A DNA stretch of 64,000 nt from JACNIV01 sp965370415 (GCA_965370415.1 CBDUTJ010000009.1:25168-89167); one strand, 5' to 3'; shown: positions 18,629 to 28,284, counted from the stretch's first letter. A program made the numbers and translations. Notes: generated by a model not told the origin, from the sequence alone.

Positions 18629-20080
18629 ATGAAAAAGTTAATATTATTGGAACTTATAATTGTTTTCTGTGCAAGTATTCTGATAGCGGATGAATTTTAT
18701 ATTGGACCAGGTCAGCAATATTCCACATTCGAATCAGCTTTGTATAATGCACAAACAGGTGATTTCATAATTGAATGTTTTACAAAAGATATCAAACACT
18801 TCTCTTCTGGTGTAACCTGGGTATCCTTTCCCATGTTAACCGAACAAGGAACCTATCCTCAAATAAATGGTGAGATATTTGAACAAGCTTATTATGAAAA
18901 CGGAGATCCAGGACTACTTCAGTTAACTTCACTAGGCGCTCCAACAATTAACGGTTTTGACATAATGTATGGTCATCGAAGTGGTAATGATATGGAAATT
19001 GATTACTATAATGGTGATTTCATTGATAACTTGTTCGGCAATATGCTGTTCCGTCATGAAGGATACAAGATTGAGGTTATTGAAGGAGCTACTCCTACCG
19101 CACTCGAAGTTGACGGTGAGAGATTACCGGTAAATCATATTATCTCAGAATCAATGGCACCTGACGAATATCACTGGCTAGGTTATTGGTTGTTCAGACC
19201 TCAGAAGATGATCGATGCTTTTGGTGAATACTGGCAATATGTTGAAAAAGTAAAATCTGAAGACTGGTACTACAATAGATGCAGTATTATAAGAGGTGGT
19301 GATCCTACAATTCCAGTAACAATGAACGGAGCAAATTTAATTCTGGAGTACGGGAAAGCATATATGATTTGGTTCAAAGACACTCCCCCAATTACAGATT
19401 TTCATTGGACTGATACTAGTATAACCGAAGAACCTAGAGAAAAAGCTAAACCTGAAAGTTTCATATACACAGAAAAAGCTGATTATGAAGCCATAGATGT
19501 TTTGAATATTCCACCTGATGTAATAGAAATCGGAGTTTTTGAAGAAGATGTATGTGTGGGTGCAGTTGTTGTAGAAGATTCGTGTGCTCAAATACTTGCA
19601 TATTCCGATTATGCCAATCGTGACCCTGTTCCTTTCACATTCGAGATTGTAACCGGAAGGGGAATGTCAACTCCGATCAAGGATTATCAAGTATTGGATT
19701 GGGAAACCGGAGAATTTGAATACAGATCGATCATCTCCGGTAGACAGGAATATTCAGTAATAAGATTTGGAGATGAAGATGAGCCGGAAAATAACACTCT
19801 TTCAACTCCTCAGCTTCACAGAAATTATCCTAATCCTTTCAATCCAACTACAACTATCTCCTTCTCTTTGCCAAAAGAAGAAGATATTGAACTTACCATC
19901 TATAACATCAAGGGTCAGAAAGTAAAAACCCTTTATTCAGGCATTGCCGAAGAAGGTAAACACACAATGATCTGGGAAGGAAAAAATACGAATGATAAAT
20001 CAGTTAGTTCAGGAATTTATTTCTACAAGCTTAGAACCAAAGATAAGGAATTGACGAAGAAAATGTTACTTTTGAAGTAA
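18629..20080 (+). CDS. Secreted protein with type IX sorting domain
   Basis: I choose the ATG at 18629, which has GGAAG upstream and gives a clean signal peptide ('MKKLILLELIIVFCASILIA'); an in-frame ATG at 18596 would put 11 residues before it. The middle (about residues 25-400) matches no family I know; the segment 'GVTWVSFPML' resembles the start of modules found in other FCB surface proteins. The end carries 'NYPNPFNPTTTISFSL' and the FlgD-like Ig fold closing with 'KKMLLLK', so it is a type IX secretion cargo. A 313-base hairpin-rich spacer follows, then another cargo gene in the same direction. Confidence 0.8.
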   Translation: MKKLILLELIIVFCASILIADEFYIGPGQQYSTFESALYNAQTGDFIIECFTKDIKHFSSGVTWVSFPMLTEQGTYPQINGEIFEQAYYENGDPGLLQLTSLGAPTINGFDIMYGHRSGNDMEIDYYNGDFIDNLFGNMLFRHEGYKIEVIEGATPTALEVDGERLPVNHIISESMAPDEYHWLGYWLFRPQKMIDAFGEYWQYVEKVKSEDWYYNRCSIIRGGDPTIPVTMNGANLILEYGKAYMIWFKDTPPITDFHWTDTSITEEPREKAKPESFIYTEKADYEAIDVLNIPPDVIEIGVFEEDVCVGAVVVEDSCAQILAYSDYANRDPVPFTFEIVTGRGMSTPIKDYQVLDWETGEFEYRSIISGRQEYSVIRFGDEDEPENNTLSTPQLHRNYPNPFNPTTTISFSLPKEEDIELTIYNIKGQKVKTLYSGIAEEGKHTMIWEGKNTNDKSVSSGIYFYKLRTKDKELTKKMLLLK

Positions 20081-20166
20081 TCTTAGCTTGAACTCGACTC
20101 GGGTTGGAAAAGCTCGAGTCGGGTTCATGAAATAGTTCTTTATATAATTAATTTGTGTCTTTCTGA

Positions 20167-20182
20167 TCCGGCAGCTGCCGGA
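20167..20182. repeat. 16-base 6-4-6 palindrome, copy 1
   Basis: TCCGGC-AGCT-GCCGGA, perfectly self-complementary. The identical 16-mer recurs at 44924-44939 inside a broken tRNA copy. Confidence 0.9.
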
Positions 20183-20350
20183 TTGTTTCTCTCACGAAGA
20201 ATCTAAACGGTAATAGACTCTTCGTCGAATGCCTTTGTAAGAATTCCTCAGAGAGACATTAGATGTCATTCCCACGAAAGTGGGAATCTATGAGAACCTG
20301 TCCCCCTTGATAAGGGGGAATTTAAGGGGGTTTTTGTGAGCTCGATCCTG

Positions 20351-20366
20351 TCCGGCATATGCCGGA
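20351..20366. repeat. 16-base 6-4-6 palindrome, copy 2
   Basis: TCCGGC-ATAT-GCCGGA, with the same arms as copy 1 and a different 4-base centre. It is followed directly by TCGAGTCGGGTTCA, a repeat also present at about 20114-20127. Confidence 0.9.
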
Positions 20367-20393
20367 TCGAGTCGGGTTCAATAGGTGTGAAAA

Positions 20394-22661
20394 ATGAAAG
20401 TAAAAATTCTTATCTTATTATTCGTGCTTATCAGTGTCTATCAGTGTTTAAATAGCACCACCTGGCACATAAAACAAGACGGCACCGGCAACTTCATCAC
20501 CATACAGGAAGGCATCGATGCATCAACTAACACCGATACGATTCTCGTCTATCCCGGCACATATTACGAAAATATCGATTATTTGGAAAAATCACTTACC
20601 GTTGCTTCACTCTATATAATTACTCCTGAAGATTCGCTAATAAATCAAACCATAATCGATGGTAATCAACAGTTCAGGTGTGTGACAATTGATGAATGTG
20701 AAAACGCAGTACTTATCGGTTTTACAATTCAAAATGGTTATGCTCTTCAAGAAGGCGTCTCTGAAAGTTATCAAGGTGGTGGTGTCTTTATTAATGATAC
20801 TCAAAATTGTTTAATAGCTTTTTGTAAAATTAACAACAACAAATCTTATACAGGTGGGGGTATTTATATAGAGCATGGAAATATTGAGTTAAAAGGAAAT
20901 ACAATTTCAAATAATCGAAGTATAGAGCTTGGAGGTGGTTTACATATTTTAGGTAATGATACACAAATTCAATTCAATCAAACTAATTATAATAATATTT
21001 ATTTAAATTATTCAGCAACAGGCTCTGATATTAATATTGGTGGTAATGTTCAAAATATTGTAAATGTAATCGTAGATACTTTTACTGTAAACAATCCTGA
21101 TTATTTTTTTATTACACGCACAGATATTTTTACGTTTTCTAACTTAAATGCTAAAGTTGAAGAAATTGATCAAGATTTATATGTTGCTCCTAATGGTGAT
21201 GACAATAATAATGGATTAATATCAGAAGATCCTTTACAAACTTTAGCCTGGGTACAAACAATTATTAAAAGAAATGATGAAAATCCAAATACTATCCATC
21301 TCGCAGAAGGAATATATTCACCTTCTTTGAATAATCAAATCTATCCACTCAATGTTAAACATGGTGTACTTTTCTCTGGCGTTTCTCCAGATGAAACTAT
21401 ACTTGATGCTGAATTTGAATCTCCTTTTTTCTTTCAATTCTCAAAGAATCAAAATGAATTTGCTAAACTTGTAGTAGAAGACTTAACAATGACTAATGGT
21501 GCTCAACTTGGAAGTTCATTCGGTGGAATAACTATTTATCAAGCAGATATTAATTTAACTAATGTAATAATTGAAAATTGTAATGGTGGTGTTGGTAGTG
21601 CAATTTTAACTGAAAATGGTTATTGTAATCTGCATAATGTAATAATTAGAAACAATACTGGAGGTAGAGGAGTATCGCATTCGGTTGAGTACAACTGTCC
21701 AAACCCAATTCTCAATGCAACTTTTAAAAATTCAGTTTTTCAAAATAATAATCCAGATGATAATCGCAGTGGTGGTGCAATGCGTATTAGCGGACATTCT
21801 AATGAACCTGGGGAATATAACGCTAAATTGGTGAATTGTGAAATAAGCGAAAATTATGATGATTTTTATAATGCAGGTGTTGGTGGTACAGCAGGTCTGT
21901 ACACGAGTAATTTAACTGCAGATATAGTTAATTGTACATTTGGTGATAATGCAGTTGATTATGCTACCGGTTGTGTGATAACAGCTAATAATTCACAAAT
22001 GAATTTATATAACAGCATAGTTTATAATAATGATGGTCACTCCTTTAATCTCTGGTTTGATGCAGAAATTAATATTTATCATTCTTTAGTTGAGGATAGT
22101 ACTTCTAATATCGGTTATTATGGCAACGGTAATGGTGTTGTCAATTGGCTGGAAGGTAACCTCAACGAAGACCCGCTCTGGCAAATGAGTGGAGATTATC
22201 CGTATATGTTAACAGAAAACTCCCCCTGCATAGATGCCGGTACATTGGATCTACCGCCTGGAATAGAACTCCCTGAATTTGACCTTGCCGGTAATCCGCG
22301 TATTTATGGTGAAACAATTGATATGGGTGCTTATGAATATCAGGATTCTGTAGCGATCCAGGAAGATATAATCAAACCGATCACACAAACAAAAATATCA
22401 AATTACCCAAATCCATTCAATCCTTCAACAACTATAAACCTTGAGCTAGCAGAATCAGGAAAAATTGAGTTAGCAATTTATAATATAAAAGGACAAAAGA
22501 TAAAAACTTTGTTGGATGCATATTCTTCTAAAGGAATTTTTGAATTAGTTTGGCGAGGAACAGATAATAATGGTAAGAAAGTAGCCAGTGGTAATTATTT
22601 TATAAAATTGAAAGTGAATGAAGAAGAAAAGGCTGTAAGGAAATGTGTATTGCTAAAATAA
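20394..22661 (+). CDS. Secreted right-handed beta-helix protein with type IX sorting domain
   Basis: A signal peptide ('ILILLFVLISVYQCLNS') leads into 'GTGNFITIQEGID' and 'DTILVYPGTYYENI', the opening of pectate-lyase-like parallel beta-helices. Repeated coils follow ('GGGIYIEHGNIELKGNTISN', 'NLTNVIIENCNGG', 'AKLVNCEISEN'), and the body closes with 'PCIDAGT...AGNPRI...IDMGAYEYQ', a typical end for this type. The last ~85 residues carry 'NYPNPFNPSTTINL' and end 'RKCVLLK', the type IX sorting domain. No lyase catalytic residues are obvious, so adhesion or polysaccharide binding is as likely as cleavage. AGGTGTG stands before the ATG. The central ~1.4 kb is more AT-rich than the ends, hinting at a swapped middle. 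Confidence 0.87.
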   Translation: MKVKILILLFVLISVYQCLNSTTWHIKQDGTGNFITIQEGIDASTNTDTILVYPGTYYENIDYLEKSLTVASLYIITPEDSLINQTIIDGNQQFRCVTIDECENAVLIGFTIQNGYALQEGVSESYQGGGVFINDTQNCLIAFCKINNNKSYTGGGIYIEHGNIELKGNTISNNRSIELGGGLHILGNDTQIQFNQTNYNNIYLNYSATGSDINIGGNVQNIVNVIVDTFTVNNPDYFFITRTDIFTFSNLNAKVEEIDQDLYVAPNGDDNNNGLISEDPLQTLAWVQTIIKRNDENPNTIHLAEGIYSPSLNNQIYPLNVKHGVLFSGVSPDETILDAEFESPFFFQFSKNQNEFAKLVVEDLTMTNGAQLGSSFGGITIYQADINLTNVIIENCNGGVGSAILTENGYCNLHNVIIRNNTGGRGVSHSVEYNCPNPILNATFKNSVFQNNNPDDNRSGGAMRISGHSNEPGEYNAKLVNCEISENYDDFYNAGVGGTAGLYTSNLTADIVNCTFGDNAVDYATGCVITANNSQMNLYNSIVYNNDGHSFNLWFDAEINIYHSLVEDSTSNIGYYGNGNGVVNWLEGNLNEDPLWQMSGDYPYMLTENSPCIDAGTLDLPPGIELPEFDLAGNPRIYGETIDMGAYEYQDSVAIQEDIIKPITQTKISNYPNPFNPSTTINLELAESGKIELAIYNIKGQKIKTLLDAYSSKGIFELVWRGTDNNGKKVASGNYFIKLKVNEEEKAVRKCVLLK

Positions 22662-22704
22662 ATTTAATATAAAATTATATAACTCAATTGTTAATGGAGA
22701 AAAC

Positions 22705-24018
22705 ATGGAATTCAATCCAGTTAAATTAATAAATAAGAAAAAAACCGGAGAGAGTTTAACAAAAGATGAACTGAAATTTTTCATTGGTTCCTATTTAAAT
22801 AACGAGATACCCGAATACCAGATGTCGGCTCTTTTAATGGCAATTTACTTTAAGGGAATGAATATCGAGGAAATTCAAACCTTAACACAGATATATATCG
22901 AATCGGGTAAGAGAATTACATTTCCGAATTACGCAACAGTTGACAAGCACTCCACCGGAGGAGTAGGAGATAAGATTAGCATCGTTCTGGCTCCCATCGT
23001 AGCTGCTTGCGGCGGCAAAATTCCGATGATCTCAGGTCGGGGTTTGGGACACACCGGTGGTACTTTGGATAAACTCGAATCCATCCCGGGTTTCAGAACA
23101 GATTTTTCTGAAGCACAATTCAAGAAAATGGTAGATAACGTAGGATTTTCTATAATCTGTCAGTCTGAAGAGCTTGTTCCTGCCGATAAAAGGATCTACG
23201 CCCTGCGTGATGTAACAGGCACTGTTGAAAGCCTTCCTCTGATAACAGCCAGCATAATGAGCAAAAAAATTACTGAAGGCGCACAAAACCTGATCATAGA
23301 TCTGAAAGTAGGTACAGGCGCTTTCATGAAAAACCTGGAAAATGCACAAAAATTAGCTGAACTACTCATTGCCATTGGAGAAAAATTCGGTCAGAAAGTA
23401 TCGGTTGTATTTTCCAATATGAATTCACCCCTTGGAAATTATATAGGCAATGCACTGGAGATCAAGGAATGTATCGAATATCTGCAAGGTAAACGATTAC
23501 CTGATATACACGAACTTACTAAAGCTCTAGCAGTAGAAATGCTATATCTTACCGGAAATGCAGAAAACAGGAAAGAAGCTGCTTTCCTGGTAGAGGAAGT
23601 TTTACAAAACGGTAGAGCTCTTGAATCTTTAAGAAAATTCATATCTGCACAGGGTGGTGATCCAAAAGTTTGCGATGACACTACTCTTCTTCCTCAATCA
23701 AAATTTGAGATTCCGATTATTGCAGAATCATCCGGCTGGATAAAAGCAATAGATTTACAGAAGGTCGGATATGCACTTGTAGAACTGGGAGCAGGACGTA
23801 AATATCTGACATCAAAATTGAATTATGGTACAGGTGCATACCTGCCCTTTAAAATTGGTGACAAAGTAGAGAAAGGATGTGAGCTGGGAAAAATCTATTG
23901 CAACAATAAAAACACTGGAATTGCTGTAGCAGATCAGGTAAATACTTCCTATTTATTTTCTAATAAAAAAATAAATTCTCAAAAAATAATTCTGAAAGTA
24001 ATCAATAATAAATGTTAA
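22705..24018 (+). CDS. deoA: Pyrimidine-nucleoside (thymidine) phosphorylase
   Basis: The enzyme splits thymidine or uridine with phosphate in nucleoside salvage. The 437-residue protein has the full family layout: 'KKTGESLTKDEL', 'KHSTGGVGDKIS', 'SGRGLGHTGGTLDKLESIPG', 'LYALRDVTGTVES'-like 'YALRDVTGTVES', 'SLPLITASIMSKK' and a C-terminal domain with 'GYALVELGAGRK'. Length and motifs fit either DeoA or the broader Pdp; specificity cannot be settled by eye. GGAG lies upstream of the ATG at 22705. It is separated from the lipid operon by 116 bases with its own TTGACA box, so it is probably a separate unit. Confidence 0.93.
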   Translation: MEFNPVKLINKKKTGESLTKDELKFFIGSYLNNEIPEYQMSALLMAIYFKGMNIEEIQTLTQIYIESGKRITFPNYATVDKHSTGGVGDKISIVLAPIVAACGGKIPMISGRGLGHTGGTLDKLESIPGFRTDFSEAQFKKMVDNVGFSIICQSEELVPADKRIYALRDVTGTVESLPLITASIMSKKITEGAQNLIIDLKVGTGAFMKNLENAQKLAELLIAIGEKFGQKVSVVFSNMNSPLGNYIGNALEIKECIEYLQGKRLPDIHELTKALAVEMLYLTGNAENRKEAAFLVEEVLQNGRALESLRKFISAQGGDPKVCDDTTLLPQSKFEIPIIAESSGWIKAIDLQKVGYALVELGAGRKYLTSKLNYGTGAYLPFKIGDKVEKGCELGKIYCNNKNTGIAVADQVNTSYLFSNKKINSQKIILKVINNKC

Positions 24019-24134
24019 AAAAAGTCCTGCCCAAAAATCTTGACACAAGAAAAAGCAAAAATAGTTTGGTTATCCAAATTATGATTCCGGTCATAATTAT
24101 TTGATTTATAAGAAGTTAAATAAAAGGAGTAACG

Positions 24135-24314
24135 ATGGCTGTACCTAAAAGAAAGACATCTAAATCCCGTCGGGATAAAAGGAGAACACATTATAAAGCT
24201 ACTATACCAACTGTAGCCACATGTTCAAATTGCGGCGAAACATGCCGACCACATAATATATGTTCGAAATGCGGTCATTATAATGGGAAAAAAGTGTTGG
24301 AAGTTAAGGAATAA
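24135..24314 (+). CDS. rpmF: Ribosomal protein bL32
   Basis: A 59-residue protein beginning 'MAVPKRKTSKSRRDKRR' with a zinc-binding set of two CxxC pairs (CSNC and CSKC around 'GETCRPHNI'), which is textbook bL32 of the large ribosomal subunit. AAAGGAG stands upstream of the ATG. It heads the rpmF-plsX-fab cluster, an order conserved in many bacteria that links ribosome and membrane-lipid synthesis. TTGACA at 24040-24045 may be the -35 box of the operon promoter. Confidence 0.98.
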   Translation: MAVPKRKTSKSRRDKRRTHYKATIPTVATCSNCGETCRPHNICSKCGHYNGKKVLEVKE

Positions 24315-24341
24315 TTCTAACACGTGATATTGAGATTATAG

Positions 24342-25337
24342 ATGCATATTGCAATTGATGCATTTGGTAGTGATAATGCACCTTTCCCGGAAGTGGAAGG
24401 TGCAATTCTTGCAATTAAAGAGGATGTTTGCGATAAAATATATCTTGTCGGAAAGGCAGACATCCTGACAATGGAACTGGATAAGTTCTTTTATGATAAA
24501 AGTAAAATAGAAGTGGTTCATGCATCTGAAATAATCTCAATGGATGATGCTCCGGCTACCGTGGTTAAAAGGAAAAAAGATTCTTCCTTAGTAAGAGCAA
24601 TACAACTTCACAAAGAAGGAACCGTTGATGCTGTGGTGAGTGCTGGTAATACAGGAGCAGTTATGGCTGCATCACTTTTGGGTTATGGCAGAATTAAAAA
24701 CATTTTACGTCCCGCAATTGCTACATCTTTTCCCACACAATTTAATCCTGAAATAATCCTGGATGTGGGAGCAAATGTTGATTGTTCACCAGAGAATCTT
24801 GTACAATTTGCCAAACTCGGAAGTTTTTATTACAAATTTTTCTTCAAAACTGACAAACCAAAAGTTGCATTATTAAATATTGGAGAAGAAGACACAAAGG
24901 GTAATGAATTAACAAAAGCTACATATAGCAAATTAAAAGAATATAAAGATATCAATTTTGTAGGAAATATCGAAGGGAAAGATCTTTTAAAAGGAATTGT
25001 AGATGTAGTGGTATGTGATGGTTTCGTGGGAAACGTTATGGTTAAAACTGTCGAAGGTGTTGCTTATTCAATTTTTTCAATAATGAAAGAGCAGATAAAA
25101 AAAGACTGGGTCGCTGTTTTTGGTGCATTGCTTTCTTATCCGGTCTATTCATATCTGAGGAGAAAAATGAATCATGAAGAATATGGAGGGGCATTGCTGG
25201 TTGGATTAAATGGAATTTCTATTGTTTCACACGGAAGATCCAGAGCCAAGGCAATAAAAAATGCTGTTAAACTGGCTTCCAGAATCGCTTCGTCTGGTTT
25301 CATAAAACATACTAAAGAATATTTTGAGAGGTTATAA
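24342..25337 (+). CDS. plsX: Phosphate acyltransferase PlsX
   Basis: PlsX makes acyl-phosphate from acyl-ACP, feeding PlsY in phospholipid synthesis at the inner face of the membrane. The 331-residue protein shows 'MHIAIDAFGSDNAP', 'DAVVSAGNTGAVMAAS', 'LDVGANVDCSPENLVQFA', 'NIGEEDTKGNE', 'DVVVCDGFVGNVMVKT' and 'HGRSRAKAIKNA', all family signatures. The ATG at 24342 begins directly at the conserved first strand but has only a weak ribosome site. It lies 27 bases after rpmF and one base before the fabH start. Confidence 0.97.
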   Translation: MHIAIDAFGSDNAPFPEVEGAILAIKEDVCDKIYLVGKADILTMELDKFFYDKSKIEVVHASEIISMDDAPATVVKRKKDSSLVRAIQLHKEGTVDAVVSAGNTGAVMAASLLGYGRIKNILRPAIATSFPTQFNPEIILDVGANVDCSPENLVQFAKLGSFYYKFFFKTDKPKVALLNIGEEDTKGNELTKATYSKLKEYKDINFVGNIEGKDLLKGIVDVVVCDGFVGNVMVKTVEGVAYSIFSIMKEQIKKDWVAVFGALLSYPVYSYLRRKMNHEEYGGALLVGLNGISIVSHGRSRAKAIKNAVKLASRIASSGFIKHTKEYFERL

Positions 25338-25338
25338 A

Positions 25339-26334
25339 ATGATAGCCAAATATAATGCTAAATTTTCAGGAACCGGACATTATGTCCCGGATAGAATACT
25401 CACAAATTTCGATCTTGAAAAAATGATCGATACAACAGATGAATGGATCAGAACTCGAACTGGAATGGTTGAAAGACATGTTGCTTCAGAAGATCAGGCA
25501 GCATCTGATCTGGCGTATCATGCTTCTTTGAAAGCTTTAGAAGCTGCTAATTTGAAACCAAAAGATCTTGATATGATTATCGTTGGTACTATTTCAGGAG
25601 ATCATCCCTTTCCATCAACAGCTTGCATTCTCCAAAAAAAATTAGGGTTAAAAAATTTCCCGGCGTTCGATGTCTCAGCTGGTTGTCCAGGTTGGCTTTA
25701 TTCAACTAATATTGCCAAACAATTTATAGAGAACGGAATCTCTAAGAACATTTTAGTCATTGGAGTAGAGATCCTTACAAAGGTCACGGATTATACTGAT
25801 CGTAATACTTGCATTTTATTTGGAGATGGTGCAGGTGCCACTATTATTTCACGCGCTGAGCCCAAAGACATTTCCCGAATTATCGATTCTGAAATAACTG
25901 CAGATGGAACACATTATGAACTTCTCATTCAAGAAGCTGGTGGTTCCAGAATGCCTGCTTCCAAAGAATCTGTGAAAAAAAATCTGCATACTCTTTATAT
26001 GGAAGGGAATAAAATATTTAAATTCGCTGTGAAATCTATGTATTCAATGTGCGATATCGTCATGAAAAGAAATAACCTGGATGTAACTTCCATCGACTGG
26101 TTAATTACTCATCAGGCCAATATGAGAATTATTGAAGCCCTTGGAAGAAAGATGAAAATTGATACAAATAAAGTCATAGTTAATATTGAGAAATATGCAA
26201 ACACATCTTCAGCAACAATTCCGATTGCTTTAGATGAAGCTATCAGAAGTGGAAAAATTAGGCGTGGAGACCTGGTTTTAATGGCATCTTTCGGTGCTGG
26301 TTTAACTTCTGGCAGTTTGCTGATAAGATTATAA
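25339..26334 (+). CDS. fabH: Beta-ketoacyl-ACP synthase III
   Basis: FabH starts fatty-acid chains by condensing acetyl-CoA (or a branched primer) with malonyl-ACP. Of the catalytic triad, Cys116 lies in 'DVSAGCPGWLYS', His in 'THQAN' and Asn in 'YANTSSATIP'. Other signatures are 'TDEWIRTRTGMVERH' and 'FGDGAGATI'. I use the ATG at 25339, with GAGAGG at 25327-25332, rather than a TTG at 25324 that would overlap plsX. The start is one base after the plsX stop. Primer preference is not readable from sequence alone. Confidence 0.97.
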   Translation: MIAKYNAKFSGTGHYVPDRILTNFDLEKMIDTTDEWIRTRTGMVERHVASEDQAASDLAYHASLKALEAANLKPKDLDMIIVGTISGDHPFPSTACILQKKLGLKNFPAFDVSAGCPGWLYSTNIAKQFIENGISKNILVIGVEILTKVTDYTDRNTCILFGDGAGATIISRAEPKDISRIIDSEITADGTHYELLIQEAGGSRMPASKESVKKNLHTLYMEGNKIFKFAVKSMYSMCDIVMKRNNLDVTSIDWLITHQANMRIIEALGRKMKIDTNKVIVNIEKYANTSSATIPIALDEAIRSGKIRRGDLVLMASFGAGLTSGSLLIRL

Positions 26335-26347
26335 TCATGAGGTAAAA

Positions 26348-27289
26348 ATGGGAAAAATAGCTTTTATATTTCCGGGACAAGGTGCTCAATATGTTGGAAT
26401 GGCAATGGATTTTGCAGAGAACAATCCGGAATTTACAGACATCCTGCAAAGATTTGATAGAAATAATGGAACTGAACTTTTCAAAATAATGCGTGAAGGT
26501 CCCGAAGAGCAACTGAAAGAAACAAAATTCACTCAACCAGCAATACTCTTTCACAGTATTGCAGCCATGAAAACAGTTCTTAACGAATTCGATATTAAAC
26601 CAGATTTTGTAGCAGGACATTCATTGGGTGAATTCTCTGCCCTGGTTGCAAATGGTGTTCTTGATCTGGAAGATGCAATGTATCTTGTTCATAAACGTGG
26701 AGAGTTCATGATCCGTGCAAACGAAGGAAAACCCTTTGCCATGGCTGCGATAATCGGGCTTGATTCTATCACTGTAAAGAATATTTGTGACGAAGCTTCC
26801 TCGGCTGGTATAGTGATTGCTGCCAATTTTAATACACCGGTTCAAACTGTGATTTCCGGCTCTAAAGCAGGTGTGGAAAAAGCTTGTGAAATAGCTCAGG
26901 AAAAAGATGCAAAAAGAGTTATACCGCTTATTGTTGGTGGACCTTTTCACTCTCCATTAATAGAAAGAGCCAAAACCTGGCTGGCAGAAGAAATGGAAAA
27001 GATCATTTTCAATAGTACCAATATTCCTGTAATTGCAAACGTGGATGCAAAACCAGCCACCGAACCTGAAAAGATCAGAAAAAACCTGGCAGAGCAAGTA
27101 ACTTCTTCTGTTCGTTGGGTTGAATGCATAGAATTTATGATCGAGAATGGAGTAAATACTTTCGTAGAATTTGGTCCTAAAAAAGTACTATCCGGAATGC
27201 TTAAAAAAATTGACAGAAATGTGAAAGTTATAAGCATCGACACATTAGAAACTTTTAATAGTGTGAAGCAGGAATTGGAGAATTTATAA
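26348..27289 (+). CDS. fabD: Malonyl-CoA:ACP transacylase
   Basis: FabD moves malonyl groups from CoA to ACP for chain elongation. The 313-residue protein has 'IAFIFPGQGAQYVGM', the nucleophile Ser92 in 'AGHSLGEFSAL', the malonyl-binding Arg in the 'HKRGEFM' segment, and the catalytic His in 'GGPFHSPLI'. Length is normal. AGGTAAAA precedes the ATG. Its stop shares one base with the fabG start (TAATG), so the two are translationally coupled. Confidence 0.97.
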   Translation: MGKIAFIFPGQGAQYVGMAMDFAENNPEFTDILQRFDRNNGTELFKIMREGPEEQLKETKFTQPAILFHSIAAMKTVLNEFDIKPDFVAGHSLGEFSALVANGVLDLEDAMYLVHKRGEFMIRANEGKPFAMAAIIGLDSITVKNICDEASSAGIVIAANFNTPVQTVISGSKAGVEKACEIAQEKDAKRVIPLIVGGPFHSPLIERAKTWLAEEMEKIIFNSTNIPVIANVDAKPATEPEKIRKNLAEQVTSSVRWVECIEFMIENGVNTFVEFGPKKVLSGMLKKIDRNVKVISIDTLETFNSVKQELENL

Positions 27290-28029
27290 TGAAATTGAAA
27301 GATAAGGTTGCTATCATAACAGGTGCTGCTCGTGGCATTGGTTTTGCCATTGCAGAAACATTGGCTCAAAATGGAGCTTTATCTGTAATTATCGACCTTA
27401 ATAAAAATGATGTGGAAGGCGCAGTACAGAAAATCGATGATGTTGGTTTCAAAGCTATTGGTTATGCCTGTGATGTAACAGACTCTGAAAACCTGGGCAA
27501 TGTTTTTAAAGACATCCATTCTAAATTCGAAAATATTGATATATTGGTGAACAATGCAGGCATTACCAGAGATGGTCTTCTTATGAAAATGAAAGAGACA
27601 GACTGGGATGCTGTGATAAATGTTAATTTGAAAGGTACTTTTAACTGTACTCAGAAAGTCAGCAGATTTATGCTGAAACAAAAATCCGGTGTGATCATAA
27701 ATATATCTTCTGTAGTTGGAATTATGGGAAACCCCGGTCAAGCGAACTATGCTGCTTCCAAAGGTGGAATAATTGCTTTAACCAAATCAGCAGCCAAAGA
27801 ATTCGCCAGCAGAAACATTCGCGTTAATGCAATTGCTCCAGGCTTTATTCAAACGGAGATGACGGATAAACTACCAAAGGAAGTTGTTGATAAATATTTA
27901 GAAGCGATTCCTCTTTCATGTATGGGAACGGTGAAAGATATCGCCAATTTATGTGTGTTTTTAGCTTCAAAAGAAGCAAAATATATTACAGGACAAACCA
28001 TCAATGTAGATGGTGGCTTAGTAATGTAA
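27289..28029 (+). CDS. fabG: 3-oxoacyl-ACP reductase
   Basis: FabG performs the NADPH-dependent reduction of beta-ketoacyl-ACP. This 246-residue short-chain dehydrogenase has the nucleotide loop 'TGAARGIGFAIAE', 'NNAGITRDGLLMKM', catalytic Ser in 'NISSVVGIMGNPGQANY', the YxxxK pair in 'YAASKGG' and 'IRVNAIAPGFIQTEMT'. It sits between fabD and acpP in the canonical order, sharing one base with fabD and 21 bases before acpP, with AGGAGG in that gap. Confidence 0.97.
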   Translation: MKLKDKVAIITGAARGIGFAIAETLAQNGALSVIIDLNKNDVEGAVQKIDDVGFKAIGYACDVTDSENLGNVFKDIHSKFENIDILVNNAGITRDGLLMKMKETDWDAVINVNLKGTFNCTQKVSRFMLKQKSGVIINISSVVGIMGNPGQANYAASKGGIIALTKSAAKEFASRNIRVNAIAPGFIQTEMTDKLPKEVVDKYLEAIPLSCMGTVKDIANLCVFLASKEAKYITGQTINVDGGLVM

Positions 28030-28050
28030 TTAATAAAATAGGAGGAAATA

Positions 28051-28284
28051 ATGGACATTGATGCAAAAGTAAAAGAAATTATTGTTGAAGAACTCGGTGT
28101 GGAAGAAAGTGAAGTTACTCCAGAAGCTAGTTTCATTGAAGATCTGGGAGCTGACTCTCTTGATACTGTTGAACTTATTATGAAATTCGAAGAAGAATTC
28201 GATATTGACATTGCTGACGAAGAAGCTGAAAAGCTGACTACAGTTGGCAAAGCTATCGAATACCTTAAACAAAAGCTTGGGTAA
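28051..28284 (+). CDS. acpP: Acyl carrier protein
   Basis: A 77-residue acidic helical protein with the 4'-phosphopantetheine site Ser36 in 'LGADSLDTVELIM', the standard ACP signature. It carries growing acyl chains for all Fab enzymes of this cluster and for PlsX. A strong AGGAGG stands eight bases before the ATG, fitting the high expression ACP needs. A 16-base perfect stem follows the gene (28291-28327), before fabF. Confidence 0.98.
   Translation: MDIDAKVKEIIVEELGVEESEVTPEASFIEDLGADSLDTVELIMKFEEEFDIDIADEEAEKLTTVGKAIEYLKQKLG

Larger units (their letters stand above)
20081..20393. repeat. Gene-free spacer packed with small hairpins and direct repeats
   Basis: No gene is visible in these 313 bases. 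They hold a direct repeat of CTCGASTCGGGTT (20093-20105 and 20113-20125), recurring as TCGAGTCGGGTTCA near 20367-20380. Inverted repeats are TCCGGCAGCTGCCGGA (20167-20182), ACGAAGA/TCTTCGT (20194-20225), GACAT/ATGTC (20255-20267), ATTCCCAC-GAAA-GTGGGAAT (20268-20287), CCCCCTT/AAGGGGG (20302-20318) and TCCGGCATATGCCGGA (20351-20366). It lies between two same-strand cargo genes. Some hairpins could end transcription, but none has a clean T-run directly after it. Confidence 0.85.
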
